DNA of 64,000 nt from JAADFF01 sp013153035. Lineage in GTDB: Bacteria > Coprothermobacterota > Coprothermobacteria > Coprothermobacterales > JAADFF01. Under the pieces are notes generated by a model that was not told the origin of the DNA, searched no databases, and worked only from the letters and a program-made list of their open reading frames with translations. The translations under genes were made by a program, and so were the position numbers. Below, in pieces: positions 43,594 to 51,846 of this stretch. Each line of letters opens with the position of its first letter. Position 1 is the first letter of the stretch. The stretch lies in assembly GCA_026184435.1 (NCBI GenBank), contig CP046447.1. One strand, given 5' to 3'.

Positions 43594-46163
43594 TTTATAA
43601 GAATTTTCCCTATGGGAATATCATCTACTAGCCATTCATAACAATGCCAGCCTTCCCATGTTTCTCTTTCGCAAGCTTGCAATATTCCGGGTACGATATC
43701 GTTGATATTCTTTCCGAGAAGATCATCAATTGATTTGTTTACAAGGGTAGCAAATGCTCTATTGACCTTGTTAATAATACCATTTTCATCTATGGCCACT
43801 AGTGGATACGGGGCTGAATCGATGATGCCAAGCCATTCGGCTCTTGACTCCTCTAGCTTCTGTGTCCATGTAGCCTTTTCCTCTTTGAGTTGAATCCACA
43901 TTCTAATTGTTGATTTTAGATGTTCCTGTATTTTGTCTCCTAAAATGAGTGTATATTCTTCACCAAAGTATGAAATGCTAAAGCTATCGACCTCGGGAAT
44001 ATCTTCCTTACCATAAATGATTTTTCCGTTCTTTTCTACTCTTGTTGGTATGCCACTGCGTTCTAATATCATTGCTAATGTGATAACGAGATTTTCTTCT
44101 GTGTCTTCTCTTTTCAGCATATGCTCCACGATGCCTTTTAATAGTGCACTCTCTTTGGCCCGCATTTTTAATAGAGATTCTAGTTTCTTAGCGTATAAAA
44201 TGTTGCTAGCGTATATGCTCACGAACCTAGTAACGAGTTTTAAGAAATAGGTATTTGATTTAATAGATTCAGGAGATAGTTCTGGTGAGGTTGATAATAC
44301 CACAAGCTTGTACTGCTGGTCTCTAATATCGAACTTGAGTATGAAGAAGTGAAGTTGAGATGCTTCATCATAGAAAATAGAGTCTTCTTTATCTAGGTAT
44401 CGCTTTATTGTTTCAATATAATGTTCTACTCCATCGTGTGAGGCAAAGACAATGTTATTGTCCTTGTCTAATAGGAATGCCTTTTCCATACCAGAGATTT
44501 TGGCTGCAAACACAGTAAATTGCTTCAACAATGCGTCGATATCTGTGATAGTAATTGCTGTTTCTATAAACTGTAGCAGTTCCCTGAGCTTTACCATTTC
44601 TGATAGATGGGTTTCTATAACCATCATATTTTCCATGTATATGCCCAGTGATGGGGCAAGGTTTTCCAGAATAGATGTGACATTACTCTTTTCATTATCT
44701 GGTATTTCTTTGGGGAAGTACAGTACAAGTATGCCTTTATTTTCTTTAAGGGCTATGAGGGGAACGACTAGAATAATTCCGTCTTCCACTCCAAGTGTTG
44801 ATGCGATAGGATCTGCAGATGCAGGTAAAAATGTAGTTTTGCCTAATAGGAATGCTTGAACTATTCCTGGTGAGATGGATGGGGCAGGTTTGGGTTCACC
44901 GGCGTATGCAACAAGTGATAACGAATCTGTCTCTGGCACATATTTATATAGATAAACTCCAGAGGCATCAAATGCATCTTTTGTTTTTATAAGAAAGTTT
45001 TTTAGTTGAGTGGTAAAATCACTTCCCTCTTCTGGTACTCTAAAAAATGCAAGTAGTGTAGATAGGAAATCGTTTTGTTTTTCTAGTTGTGTTTTTAGTG
45101 AACGTTCATTTTCATATAGATATGTCAATTCTTCTTGTTGAGCCATAAGCTGTTCGCTCATAGCGGTTAGCTCTTCTCTGGCAGCCATAAGTTCATTCAT
45201 CTGGTATTCCAGCTGATTTCTTTGGTCTTCCTTTTCTTTAATCAGGGTGCGTAATCTCCTAGTAGCATTTGTTAACTGTATGTGATAGGCAAAACCTACA
45301 CTGATAATACCTATAACCGCTAATAGGATGTAGTAAAGCAATTTGCTTCTAGAAAATGTTTGTTCTTCTTGTCCGAACCATTTGCTGTTGATTTCTGCCA
45401 GTATTCCTTTTTCGGACATTTCCTTGATGATTTCATCAATTTTGTAGGCTAAGTCTTCATGATTTTTATTGATGGCTATAGCATGCCATTTATGACCTCC
45501 TGGAAAATCTATGGGTAGTGGATACACTTGACTACTGGCATCTTTAAAGTAGTTATCTAAGTAAAATTTGACAATGTACTCATACCCCATGAGAAGGTCA
45601 ATCTTGTTTTCGAGTAAAGCTTTTATGGCCTCTTCTACGCTAGGATACTCCTTGATAAAAAGTGAAGGAAAATTTGACCTTACATATGATTCTGCAGATG
45701 AGTTTTCAAGTACACCTATTGTTAAAGGGGATACTGGGTTTTTTAAGTCGTCGATGGATTTGATATATTTATGTTTTATTGTGTACATTTTATATGTCAA
45801 TATGTGGAGTGGCATAGTGAAATAATACTTTTTCTTCCGTTCTGGGGTTATGCTCAGCCCCATAATGACCTGTATCTTATCTTCATCGAACATTTTCATG
45901 ATCGTGGGACCAGCTTCCACTATAGCTTCAGCATGATATCCCTCTTTTTCCAGTTCTTTTTTGATGTAATTGTATATGTCTACATAAAAACCTTTTACTT
46001 TTCCATCTTTGTCTTTCCATGAATATGGAGGAAAGTCCTTATCAATACCGAAATAGACGGTTTGTCTTTCTGGTTCTGCGTAGGTTGCGGGAGTAAGAAA
46101 ACCTAAATAAACAGCTAACAATGCAAGTATGATGTACAGTAGTAGCCACTTTTTCTTCTTCAC
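43581..46163 (-). CDS. Solute-sensing membrane receptor (SBP-TM-GAF-PAS) with no kinase domain
   Basis: An 860-residue protein. A signal or anchor comes first, then a periplasmic type 3 solute-binding domain at about 30-265 (TVYFGIDKDFPPYSWKD, GFYVDIYNYI, MGLSITPERKKKYYFT). A membrane helix is near 275-297, a long coiled coil at 300-360, GAF-like regions at about 370-510 and 525-670, and a PAS domain at 795-850 (GIIDSAPYPLVAIDENG). It ends there: no HisKA, HATPase, GGDEF or EAL motif is present, so the output is unknown. The start is GTG 46163 after GGGAGG. Confidence 0.85.
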   Translation of the reverse strand: MKKKKWLLLYIILALLAVYLGFLTPATYAEPERQTVYFGIDKDFPPYSWKDKDGKVKGFYVDIYNYIKKELEKEGYHAEAIVEAGPTIMKMFDEDKIQVIMGLSITPERKKKYYFTMPLHILTYKMYTIKHKYIKSIDDLKNPVSPLTIGVLENSSAESYVRSNFPSLFIKEYPSVEEAIKALLENKIDLLMGYEYIVKFYLDNYFKDASSQVYPLPIDFPGGHKWHAIAINKNHEDLAYKIDEIIKEMSEKGILAEINSKWFGQEEQTFSRSKLLYYILLAVIGIISVGFAYHIQLTNATRRLRTLIKEKEDQRNQLEYQMNELMAAREELTAMSEQLMAQQEELTYLYENERSLKTQLEKQNDFLSTLLAFFRVPEEGSDFTTQLKNFLIKTKDAFDASGVYLYKYVPETDSLSLVAYAGEPKPAPSISPGIVQAFLLGKTTFLPASADPIASTLGVEDGIILVVPLIALKENKGILVLYFPKEIPDNEKSNVTSILENLAPSLGIYMENMMVIETHLSEMVKLRELLQFIETAITITDIDALLKQFTVFAAKISGMEKAFLLDKDNNIVFASHDGVEHYIETIKRYLDKEDSIFYDEASQLHFFILKFDIRDQQYKLVVLSTSPELSPESIKSNTYFLKLVTRFVSIYASNILYAKKLESLLKMRAKESALLKGIVEHMLKREDTEENLVITLAMILERSGIPTRVEKNGKIIYGKEDIPEVDSFSISYFGEEYTLILGDKIQEHLKSTIRMWIQLKEEKATWTQKLEESRAEWLGIIDSAPYPLVAIDENGIINKVNRAFATLVNKSIDDLLGKNINDIVPGILQACERETWEGWHCYEWLVDDIPIGKILIKGEV

Positions 46164-46200
46164 CAGTCTTCCTCCCTGTATACAGGTAGTGTCATAGAGT

Positions 46201-46209
46201 ATTATATCA
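46201..46209 (-). promoter_or_regulatory. Extended -10 promoter of the sensor gene
   Basis: TGATATAAT on the minus strand (46209 to 46201) is a perfect extended -10, about 38 bases before the GTG start. It overlaps the region that must also hold the archease promoter on the plus strand. Confidence 0.6.
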
Positions 46210-46222
46210 AGGGGGTGATATT

Positions 46223-46618
46223 TTGAGAGTAGAAATTAAGGACCATACAGCTGATGCTTTACTTGCAGTTGAGGGACATTCTTTAGAGGAAATTATAGAG
46301 GGATTTATCATTGGTTTGTCAGACTATGTCTGGGGAAATACAGATTGCGATGATGTGAATATTGTTATTTCCCTATCAGGTGATGGCCCTGATATGACCT
46401 TTGCGTTGGTATCTCTTCTTTCAGATCTTTTGTATCTTATAGAAACAGACAATATAAAAGTTGTTTCTCTTGAAGATATTGCTTATAGCCGTCGAAATAG
46501 TTTGGTAAATATAACTGTAAGGATTAAAGCTTGTAAGGGGAAACATCCCACTGGTGAAGATGTTAAAGCTGTATCTTTCTCAATGAGGTGGGACGTCTCT
46601 GTTATATTAGATTTGTGA
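46223..46618 (+). CDS. Archease (RtcB-activating protein)
   Basis: A 131-residue protein of the archease/SHS2 family: KDHTADALLAVEG at the start, SDLLYLIETDNI in the middle, and DVKAVSFSMRW at the end, where the family has EIKAVTYH. It helps RtcB undergo guanylylation and turnover. rtcB follows directly. The start is TTG 46223 with GGGGGTGAT upstream. Confidence 0.9.
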   Translation: MRVEIKDHTADALLAVEGHSLEEIIEGFIIGLSDYVWGNTDCDDVNIVISLSGDGPDMTFALVSLLSDLLYLIETDNIKVVSLEDIAYSRRNSLVNITVRIKACKGKHPTGEDVKAVSFSMRWDVSVILDL

Positions 46619-46628
46619 GGTGAAGTAT

Positions 46629-48056
46629 ATGAAAGGTCTCAAAGAGTTAAATAAGTTTGTGTATGAAATACCAAGAGAAGGTGGTATGCGTGTCCCTGCA
46701 CGACTTTATGTATCTTCAAGATTGTTGGAGGCTGTAGAAGATGGTGCTATTACACAGCTAAAGAATGTTGCTACTCTTCCAGGTATTGTAAAGTATGCTA
46801 TTGGTATGCCAGACATCCACTGGGGTTATGGGTTTCCTATAGGTGGTGTAGCGGCCTTTGATGTTAATGATGGTGTTATTACCCCTGGTGGTATAGGTTT
46901 TGATATTAACTGCGGTGTAAGGTTGATGCTAACCCCTTTAACTTGGTCTGATTTGCAGAGCAAGTTGGATCGGGTTCTTACGGCTATCTTTAATTCTGTC
47001 CCTGCAGGCGTAGGTGCCGAGAGCGATTTGAAATTAAAACGGGTTGATATGGAACGAGTACTAAGATTCGGTGCTAGATGGGCTGTGGAAAATGATATGG
47101 GACTGTCGGAGGATTTGGATAGGACAGAAAATCGCGGTGAGATGATAGAAGCCGATCCTGATGAGATTTCTGGAAAAGCCTTTGATAGAGGAAAAAAGCA
47201 ACTAGGAACATTGGGGGCAGGCAATCACTTTATAGAAATTCAAGTAGTTGAAGATATTTTTATGCCAGATATTGCCCGTCAGTGGGGACTGTATGCCGAT
47301 CAAGTTGTTGTGATGATACACACAGGCTCTCGTGGTTTAGGACATCAAGTTGCCACTGACTGGATTAAGACGGTGGCATATGCTATGAAGAAGTACGGCA
47401 TAAAGGTACCAGATCCACAGCTTGCAGCTGTTCCTTATTCATCAAAGGAAGGTATGGCATATTTCTCTGCTATGGCTGCTGCTGCAAACTTTGCATGGGC
47501 AAACAGGCAGATTATCATGCATAGAGTGAGAAAGGCATTTGTTAAGACATTGGGTATTGCGTACGATGAAATGCCTCTCCTTTACGATGTAGCCCACAAT
47601 ATAGGAAAGATTGAAAAGCATGTTGTTGATGGCGCTGATAAGCTGCTCGTGGTTCATCGCAAAGGAGCTACTAGGGCGTTCCCTGCTGGTAGGGAAGAGC
47701 TATCAGATGTGTATAAAGAGACAGGTCACCCTGTACTCATTCCAGGTGATATGGGCTCTGGTTCCTATGTGCTTGTTCCTACGGAGAAGGCCCTTGAAGA
47801 AACCTTTGGCTCTTCAGCCCATGGAGCCGGTAGAGTGCTTTCTCGTAGGCAGGCATTAAAGAGGCATAAGGGGACAGATATTATTTCCCAGCTTGAAGAA
47901 AGGGGCATACTTGTAAAGTCTGCTTCTAAGAGAACAGTGGCCGAAGAGGCTCCCGATGCTTACAAAGATGTAGATGAGGTGGTCAATGTTATAGATAGGG
48001 TTGGGATTGCTCGAAAAGTTAGTAGACAGATACCTAAGGGTGTTGTGAAAGGATAA
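46629..48056 (+). CDS. rtcB: RNA-splicing ligase RtcB
   Basis: A protein of about 475 residues with the RtcB motifs: IGMPDIHWGYGFPIGGVAAF, TPGGIGFDINCGVRL with the metal-binding Asp and Cys, LGTLGAGNHFIE, MIHTGSRGLGHQVATD and SSAHGAGRVLSRRQA. RtcB joins 2',3'-cyclic phosphate and 5'-OH RNA ends using GTP and Mn, for tRNA or rRNA repair. I chose ATG 46629 because GAGGTGA lies five bases upstream; GTG 46620 lies within it. Archease and RtcB form a two-gene operon. Confidence 0.95.
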   Translation: MKGLKELNKFVYEIPREGGMRVPARLYVSSRLLEAVEDGAITQLKNVATLPGIVKYAIGMPDIHWGYGFPIGGVAAFDVNDGVITPGGIGFDINCGVRLMLTPLTWSDLQSKLDRVLTAIFNSVPAGVGAESDLKLKRVDMERVLRFGARWAVENDMGLSEDLDRTENRGEMIEADPDEISGKAFDRGKKQLGTLGAGNHFIEIQVVEDIFMPDIARQWGLYADQVVVMIHTGSRGLGHQVATDWIKTVAYAMKKYGIKVPDPQLAAVPYSSKEGMAYFSAMAAAANFAWANRQIIMHRVRKAFVKTLGIAYDEMPLLYDVAHNIGKIEKHVVDGADKLLVVHRKGATRAFPAGREELSDVYKETGHPVLIPGDMGSGSYVLVPTEKALEETFGSSAHGAGRVLSRRQALKRHKGTDIISQLEERGILVKSASKRTVAEEAPDAYKDVDEVVNVIDRVGIARKVSRQIPKGVVKG

Positions 48057-48069
48057 AGGAGGTGATACC

Positions 48070-49443
48070 ATGCTGAAGTTTGATTTTTCAGGACTTTTAA
48101 AAGAAAATATTGGTGAGCATGGTGTATCGCTTGAAAATATGAAGAGCGATACAGATTTGATGAACAGGTATATTGAAGAAGTTTGGCAGGAAGCACCTGG
48201 TTTTACAAGACTTCCATATGAAGATGTATCGTACATCGAAGAAGCATTAAAGCCTTTTAAGGAATACAACTTTGATGATGTATTGGTGCTTGGCATCGGT
48301 GGTTCTGCTCTTGGTACTATAGCCACAAGGGATGCAATAAAGGGTGTTTATTACAACGGTTTACCCAAAGATGAGAGAGATGGATATCCAAGATTATGGG
48401 TGCCCGATAACGTAGATCCTTACTATGTAGGAAAACTTCTTCATATGCTTAATCCTCAAAAAACTCTTGTTATTGTCATCAGCAAATCGGGGAGAACTGC
48501 TGAAACTGCTGCTGAGTATCTCATAGCCAGAAAGTGGCTGGAAGATGCCGGTGTTTCTCTGAAAAAGCATCTCATATTTATAACTGACCCTGAAAAAGGT
48601 GTGCTAAGAAAGATAGGCAGTGCCGAGGGAATTACCATGTTTGATATACCTCCTGATGTTGGTGGTAGATTTTCCGTGCTGACTCCAGTTGGGCTTGTGC
48701 CACTTTACATGGTTGGTGTAGATATAAAAGCTCTGGTAGATGGTGCTAAGACTATGGCAGAGCGCACCAAGAAACCATTTATGGAAAACCCTGCTGCACT
48801 TATAGCATATACTCATATGTATCTATTTAAAAAGGGTAAGAACATGGCTGTGATGTTTGCGTATTCCAATAATCTTGCCAATGTTGCCGATTGGTATAGA
48901 CAGCTGTGGGCAGAGTCACTTGGTAAGAGGTATACCCTTGATGGTAGAGAGGTATTTACAGGGCAGACTCCTATTAAGGCTATTGGTACCACCGACCAGC
49001 ATTCACAGGTTCAACTTTACAATGAAGGTCCCTTTGATAAAGTTATTACATTTCTAAGGGTTGAGGACTTCGGGATAGATATCCAGATACCCAAGGACAT
49101 TCACGAAGATATCACCGATCTTGATTATCTCAAAGGTAAAACCCTTAAAGAGCTGATACTGGCTGAGCAATTTGCCACATACCTTGCCATTACAGACAAC
49201 GGTAGACCAGCGATGCAAGTTATCTTCCCTAAAATAGACGAGGAGCATATAGGTCAGTTCTTCTTTGTATACGAATTTGCAACTGCACTGGCAGGAAAGA
49301 TTCTCAATATTAATCCTTATGACCAGCCCGGTGTTGAGGCAGGCAAAAACGCCACATATGCCCTTATGGGTAGGGAAGGATATGAAAAACTTGCACAGCA
49401 GATAAAAAGCAGGCTAGGGGAGATGAAGGTGTTTGAGCTGTAA
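48070..49443 (+). CDS. pgi: Glucose-6-phosphate isomerase
   Basis: A 457-residue protein with SIS-type isomerase motifs: VLVLGIGGSALGTIA, VISKSGRTAETAAEYL, DVGGRFSVLTPVGLVPL, ESLGKR and a late QPGVEAGKNATYAL with Lys. It is the short bacterial form. It links the hexose phosphates to glycolysis and to the alpha-glucan enzymes further on. The start ATG follows AAAGGAGGTGAT. It overlaps the next gene. Confidence 0.95.
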   Translation: MLKFDFSGLLKENIGEHGVSLENMKSDTDLMNRYIEEVWQEAPGFTRLPYEDVSYIEEALKPFKEYNFDDVLVLGIGGSALGTIATRDAIKGVYYNGLPKDERDGYPRLWVPDNVDPYYVGKLLHMLNPQKTLVIVISKSGRTAETAAEYLIARKWLEDAGVSLKKHLIFITDPEKGVLRKIGSAEGITMFDIPPDVGGRFSVLTPVGLVPLYMVGVDIKALVDGAKTMAERTKKPFMENPAALIAYTHMYLFKKGKNMAVMFAYSNNLANVADWYRQLWAESLGKRYTLDGREVFTGQTPIKAIGTTDQHSQVQLYNEGPFDKVITFLRVEDFGIDIQIPKDIHEDITDLDYLKGKTLKELILAEQFATYLAITDNGRPAMQVIFPKIDEEHIGQFFFVYEFATALAGKILNINPYDQPGVEAGKNATYALMGREGYEKLAQQIKSRLGEMKVFEL

Positions 49444-50038
49444 GTATTTTAGAGCACAGCGGTGGAATAGGTTTAAAGAAAGCATGAAAAGACCTGCTAT
49501 CGTTGTTGTTGATATGCAGATGTGGTTTACACATGTTGGTTCTCCTTTGTATTTTTCTGAAGCCGACCGTGTTGCCGATAAGATAGCTTCTTTTCTTGAA
49601 GATATTAGTGGTTGTGATGAGGTGCCTGTGATTTTCACTAAGCATGTGGATATGGAAAATGGTCCTATGCACCGTTGGTGGGGGAATGTACTTGATGAAT
49701 ACTCACCCTATGCCGATATAGATAGACGCTTCCAAGGATTTGCCAAATATGTTGTCAAGAAGTCTACCTATGATGCCTTTTACAACACCCTCCTTGACGA
49801 TATTCTTGTCAAGGAGAGTATTGATACACTGATTATTCTTGGTGTAAGAACACATCTGTGTGTTGATACAACGGCCCGCAGTGCATTTGTTAGAGGATAC
49901 CATGTTGTTGTGCCATGCGATGGGGTAGCCGATAAGCCCCACGATGTGCATGAGTGTGCTTTAAAAAATCTGGCGTATGGCATTGCCCATATACCGCCCC
50001 TTGATGAGGTAAGAAGGTGGCTGGGGATAGTGTTATAG
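49433..50038 (+). CDS. Isochorismatase-family hydrolase (nicotinamidase-like)
   Basis: A protein of 184-201 residues. Catalytic features are AIVVVDMQMWF (Asp), TKHVDMENGPMH and LGVRTHLCVDTTARSAF (nucleophile Cys), with the VADKPHDVHECAL end. Such enzymes hydrolyse nicotinamide, isochorismate or other amides. The substrate is not decided, though nicotinamidase-type is plausible. The start is TTG 49433 (overlapping pgi) or ATG 49484; the latter matches the usual family start, but neither has a strong ribosome-binding site. The stop lies in a shared hairpin loop. Confidence 0.85.
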   Translation: MSCKYFRAQRWNRFKESMKRPAIVVVDMQMWFTHVGSPLYFSEADRVADKIASFLEDISGCDEVPVIFTKHVDMENGPMHRWWGNVLDEYSPYADIDRRFQGFAKYVVKKSTYDAFYNTLLDDILVKESIDTLIILGVRTHLCVDTTARSAFVRGYHVVVPCDGVADKPHDVHECALKNLAYGIAHIPPLDEVRRWLGIVL

Positions 50039-50051
50039 CACTATCCCCAGC
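50020..50051. repeat. Perfect 13-bp hairpin filled by two convergent stop codons
   Basis: GCTGGGGATAGTG (50020-50032) pairs perfectly with 50039-50051. The six-base loop TTATAG is exactly the TAA of the minus-strand gene and the TAG of the plus-strand gene. Both proteins therefore end in LGIVL. No U-tract flanks it. Confidence 0.9.
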
Positions 50052-50977
50052 TCTTTGATGTATTTGTAGCCTCCTTCTAAATCCAGCTCACTTTCCTTGA
50101 CATATCGCAATATGAACTGACCACAATTTGAACCGACGAGGTTTTCTTCTGTATCTCCAACAGATAATATGACATCGTACCCATACTCTTTTAGTTTATC
50201 TACAAAGTCTTTGTGCTTCATAGGAAGCCCTGTTTCAAGGTCTATGTCATTGGTCATATGATTTTTCTTAGCACTTACAGTGGGATTGATAGGTGTAATC
50301 TTAATGAGGAAGATATCAGGTGAGAAGTATTCTCTAATTACCTCTGCGTCGGCCTTGTTTTCCTGTGCCAATGCAAAGTTTAGCGTGATTTTTAAGCCAC
50401 CCTCATCGTAGAACTCTCTGCCGAAATCTGCTATTTTCTCAAAGTCCCACTTCTTTATGGGTATAATTTCATTTCTCTGATTTGTGTCTGTAGAGTGAAT
50501 GGAAAACTGCATCTGGAAATTGTGTGGAAAGTGCTCTTTTTTCACCTGAATAAGCCTTTCAAAGAATGCATCTGTTCCTATTGGTGCCACAGTTGATAGT
50601 GAGGGAAAGAAGTTATCATATTTATCTTTGAGCCACAACATGGCATCAATAACAGCCATGTTGAAAGAGGGTTCTCCCATGCGTGCAAACTGCACTTTGA
50701 ATTTCTTGGTATCCGGTTTTCCGTGCCATACATCATTTACGGCGTATTCCACCTGAGAGATTAGCTCATCGGTATCTAGTTTGCCGTTGTAGAAAAATCC
50801 TGCATCGCACATCTTACAGCCAACGGGACATCCAATGAGCGATGAGATAATAACAACCCACTTGCTCTTTGCATCTCTTGTTGGTCGTGACTCAACAAAT
50901 TCCACAAGGTTCCCCTTGTCGGTGTATCCAATATAAACGGTGGATACACTGCTGGGCACTTTGTGTATGATTTCCAT
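50033..50977 (-). CDS. RlmN/Cfr-like radical SAM protein
   Basis: A 314-residue protein with radical SAM motif CPVGCKMC (Cys 50, 54, 57) and RlmN-like features: ARMGEPSFN, LSTVAPIG, MQFSIHSTDTNQRNEIIP and GSNCGQF with a late Cys at 285. The latter corresponds to the methyl-carrying Cys of RlmN. The other RlmN catalytic Cys, seven residues before the cluster, is Ile43 here. The RNA-binding N-domain of RlmN is missing (314 residues against about 380). It is thus probably a distinct subfamily with another substrate. It lies five bases after the flavin oxidoreductase gene. Confidence 0.8.
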   Translation of the reverse strand: MEIIHKVPSSVSTVYIGYTDKGNLVEFVESRPTRDAKSKWVVIISSLIGCPVGCKMCDAGFFYNGKLDTDELISQVEYAVNDVWHGKPDTKKFKVQFARMGEPSFNMAVIDAMLWLKDKYDNFFPSLSTVAPIGTDAFFERLIQVKKEHFPHNFQMQFSIHSTDTNQRNEIIPIKKWDFEKIADFGREFYDEGGLKITLNFALAQENKADAEVIREYFSPDIFLIKITPINPTVSAKKNHMTNDIDLETGLPMKHKDFVDKLKEYGYDVILSVGDTEENLVGSNCGQFILRYVKESELDLEGGYKYIKELGIVL

Positions 50978-50981
50978 ATGT

Positions 50982-51779
50982 TCACCTCCGCTCTTTTATG
51001 GCTATATCCATGACGGCTTTTATGCCGTCACTTATGGCTATGGTTGTTTGTCTAAATATGCCCGATGCCACATCACCAATAAGATACAGATTCGGTGTAT
51101 CTTTGGGGTATATCTTGTCGTTAGGTATTCTTCCTATGGCTATCAAGATGGCATCGGGAGAGAATGTTCCGGCTGTTGTCAGTAGTGTTGAGCTGTTGCT
51201 GTCAAGTATAGAACCTTTTACAGTTTTTACCCCACTTCTTATTGCCTCTTCTACAAGTATGGGAAGTGCCTTGGGTTTGCTTCTGTGTAGTATGGTGACA
51301 TTTTTTATCCCGAGTATGTTTTTAGCCGTGAGGCTGTAGTCAAATGCAATATCCCCACCTCCAACAATCAGTAGATTATCAATGCCTGATGGTAGTAAAG
51401 AAGGGTAGTAGTAAACATGCTTGAAGTTCAGAGGGAGTGTCTTGGGAATGGTGCCTGTGGCCCCTATAACATACTGACAGGTATAGCTCCCTTTGTCTGT
51501 TTCTATGAGATAGGAATTGTTGTTGTACTTTATGCTTAATACTTCTTCTTTATGGTAGGCTATGCTCCATCTATTAAGATGTTTGGTGAAAATGTGCTGA
51601 AGATATTTACCACTGATACCGTTTGGGAAATACAATGTGTTTTCTACACGATAAGCCTCTCTGATAAGACCTCCTGGTGTATCTTTTTCAAATGCAAGGA
51701 AAGATAAGTTATACCTTTTTAGCATGACAGATGCCGCAATTCCCCCTGGTCCCATCCCTATAACGCATACTTTATGCAT
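50982..51779 (-). CDS. FAD/NAD(P)-binding oxidoreductase, TrxR-like without CxxC
   Basis: A protein of about 265 residues with FAD motif VIGMGPGGIAAS at the start, ATG..PK, NAD(P)-binding VGGGDIAFDYSL and C-terminal YLIGDVASG. The thioredoxin reductase CxxC is absent, so it is more like a small ferredoxin- or flavin-linked reductase. The start is ATG 51779. A longer frame reaches 51896 but would run through the terminator of the preceding gene. A promoter lies about 10 bases before the ATG, so the mRNA seems leaderless. It may deliver electrons to the radical SAM partner downstream. Confidence 0.82.
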   Translation of the reverse strand: MHKVCVIGMGPGGIAASVMLKRYNLSFLAFEKDTPGGLIREAYRVENTLYFPNGISGKYLQHIFTKHLNRWSIAYHKEEVLSIKYNNNSYLIETDKGSYTCQYVIGATGTIPKTLPLNFKHVYYYPSLLPSGIDNLLIVGGGDIAFDYSLTAKNILGIKNVTILHRSKPKALPILVEEAIRSGVKTVKGSILDSNSSTLLTTAGTFSPDAILIAIGRIPNDKIYPKDTPNLYLIGDVASGIFRQTTIAISDGIKAVMDIAIKERR

Positions 51780-51788
51780 AACACGACG

Positions 51789-51797
51789 ATTATAACA
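51789..51797 (-). promoter_or_regulatory. Extended -10 promoter for a leaderless mRNA
   Basis: TGTTATAAT on the minus strand (51797 to 51789). A transcript would start near 51782 and the ATG is at 51779-51777. No ribosome-binding site is possible in so short a leader. Confidence 0.65.
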
Positions 51798-51824
51798 AAA
51801 AAGGGATGGTCTACAGACCATCCC
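51795..51824 (-). terminator. Intrinsic terminator of the riboswitch-sucCD-EamA operon
   Basis: On the minus strand GGGATGGTC, loop TGTA and GACCATCCC are followed by TTTTTTGT. The T-run continues directly into the extended -10 promoter of the next gene, so end and start are fused within about 20 bases. Confidence 0.88.
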
Positions 51825-51846
51825 CATTATGCTCATATATTGACTG

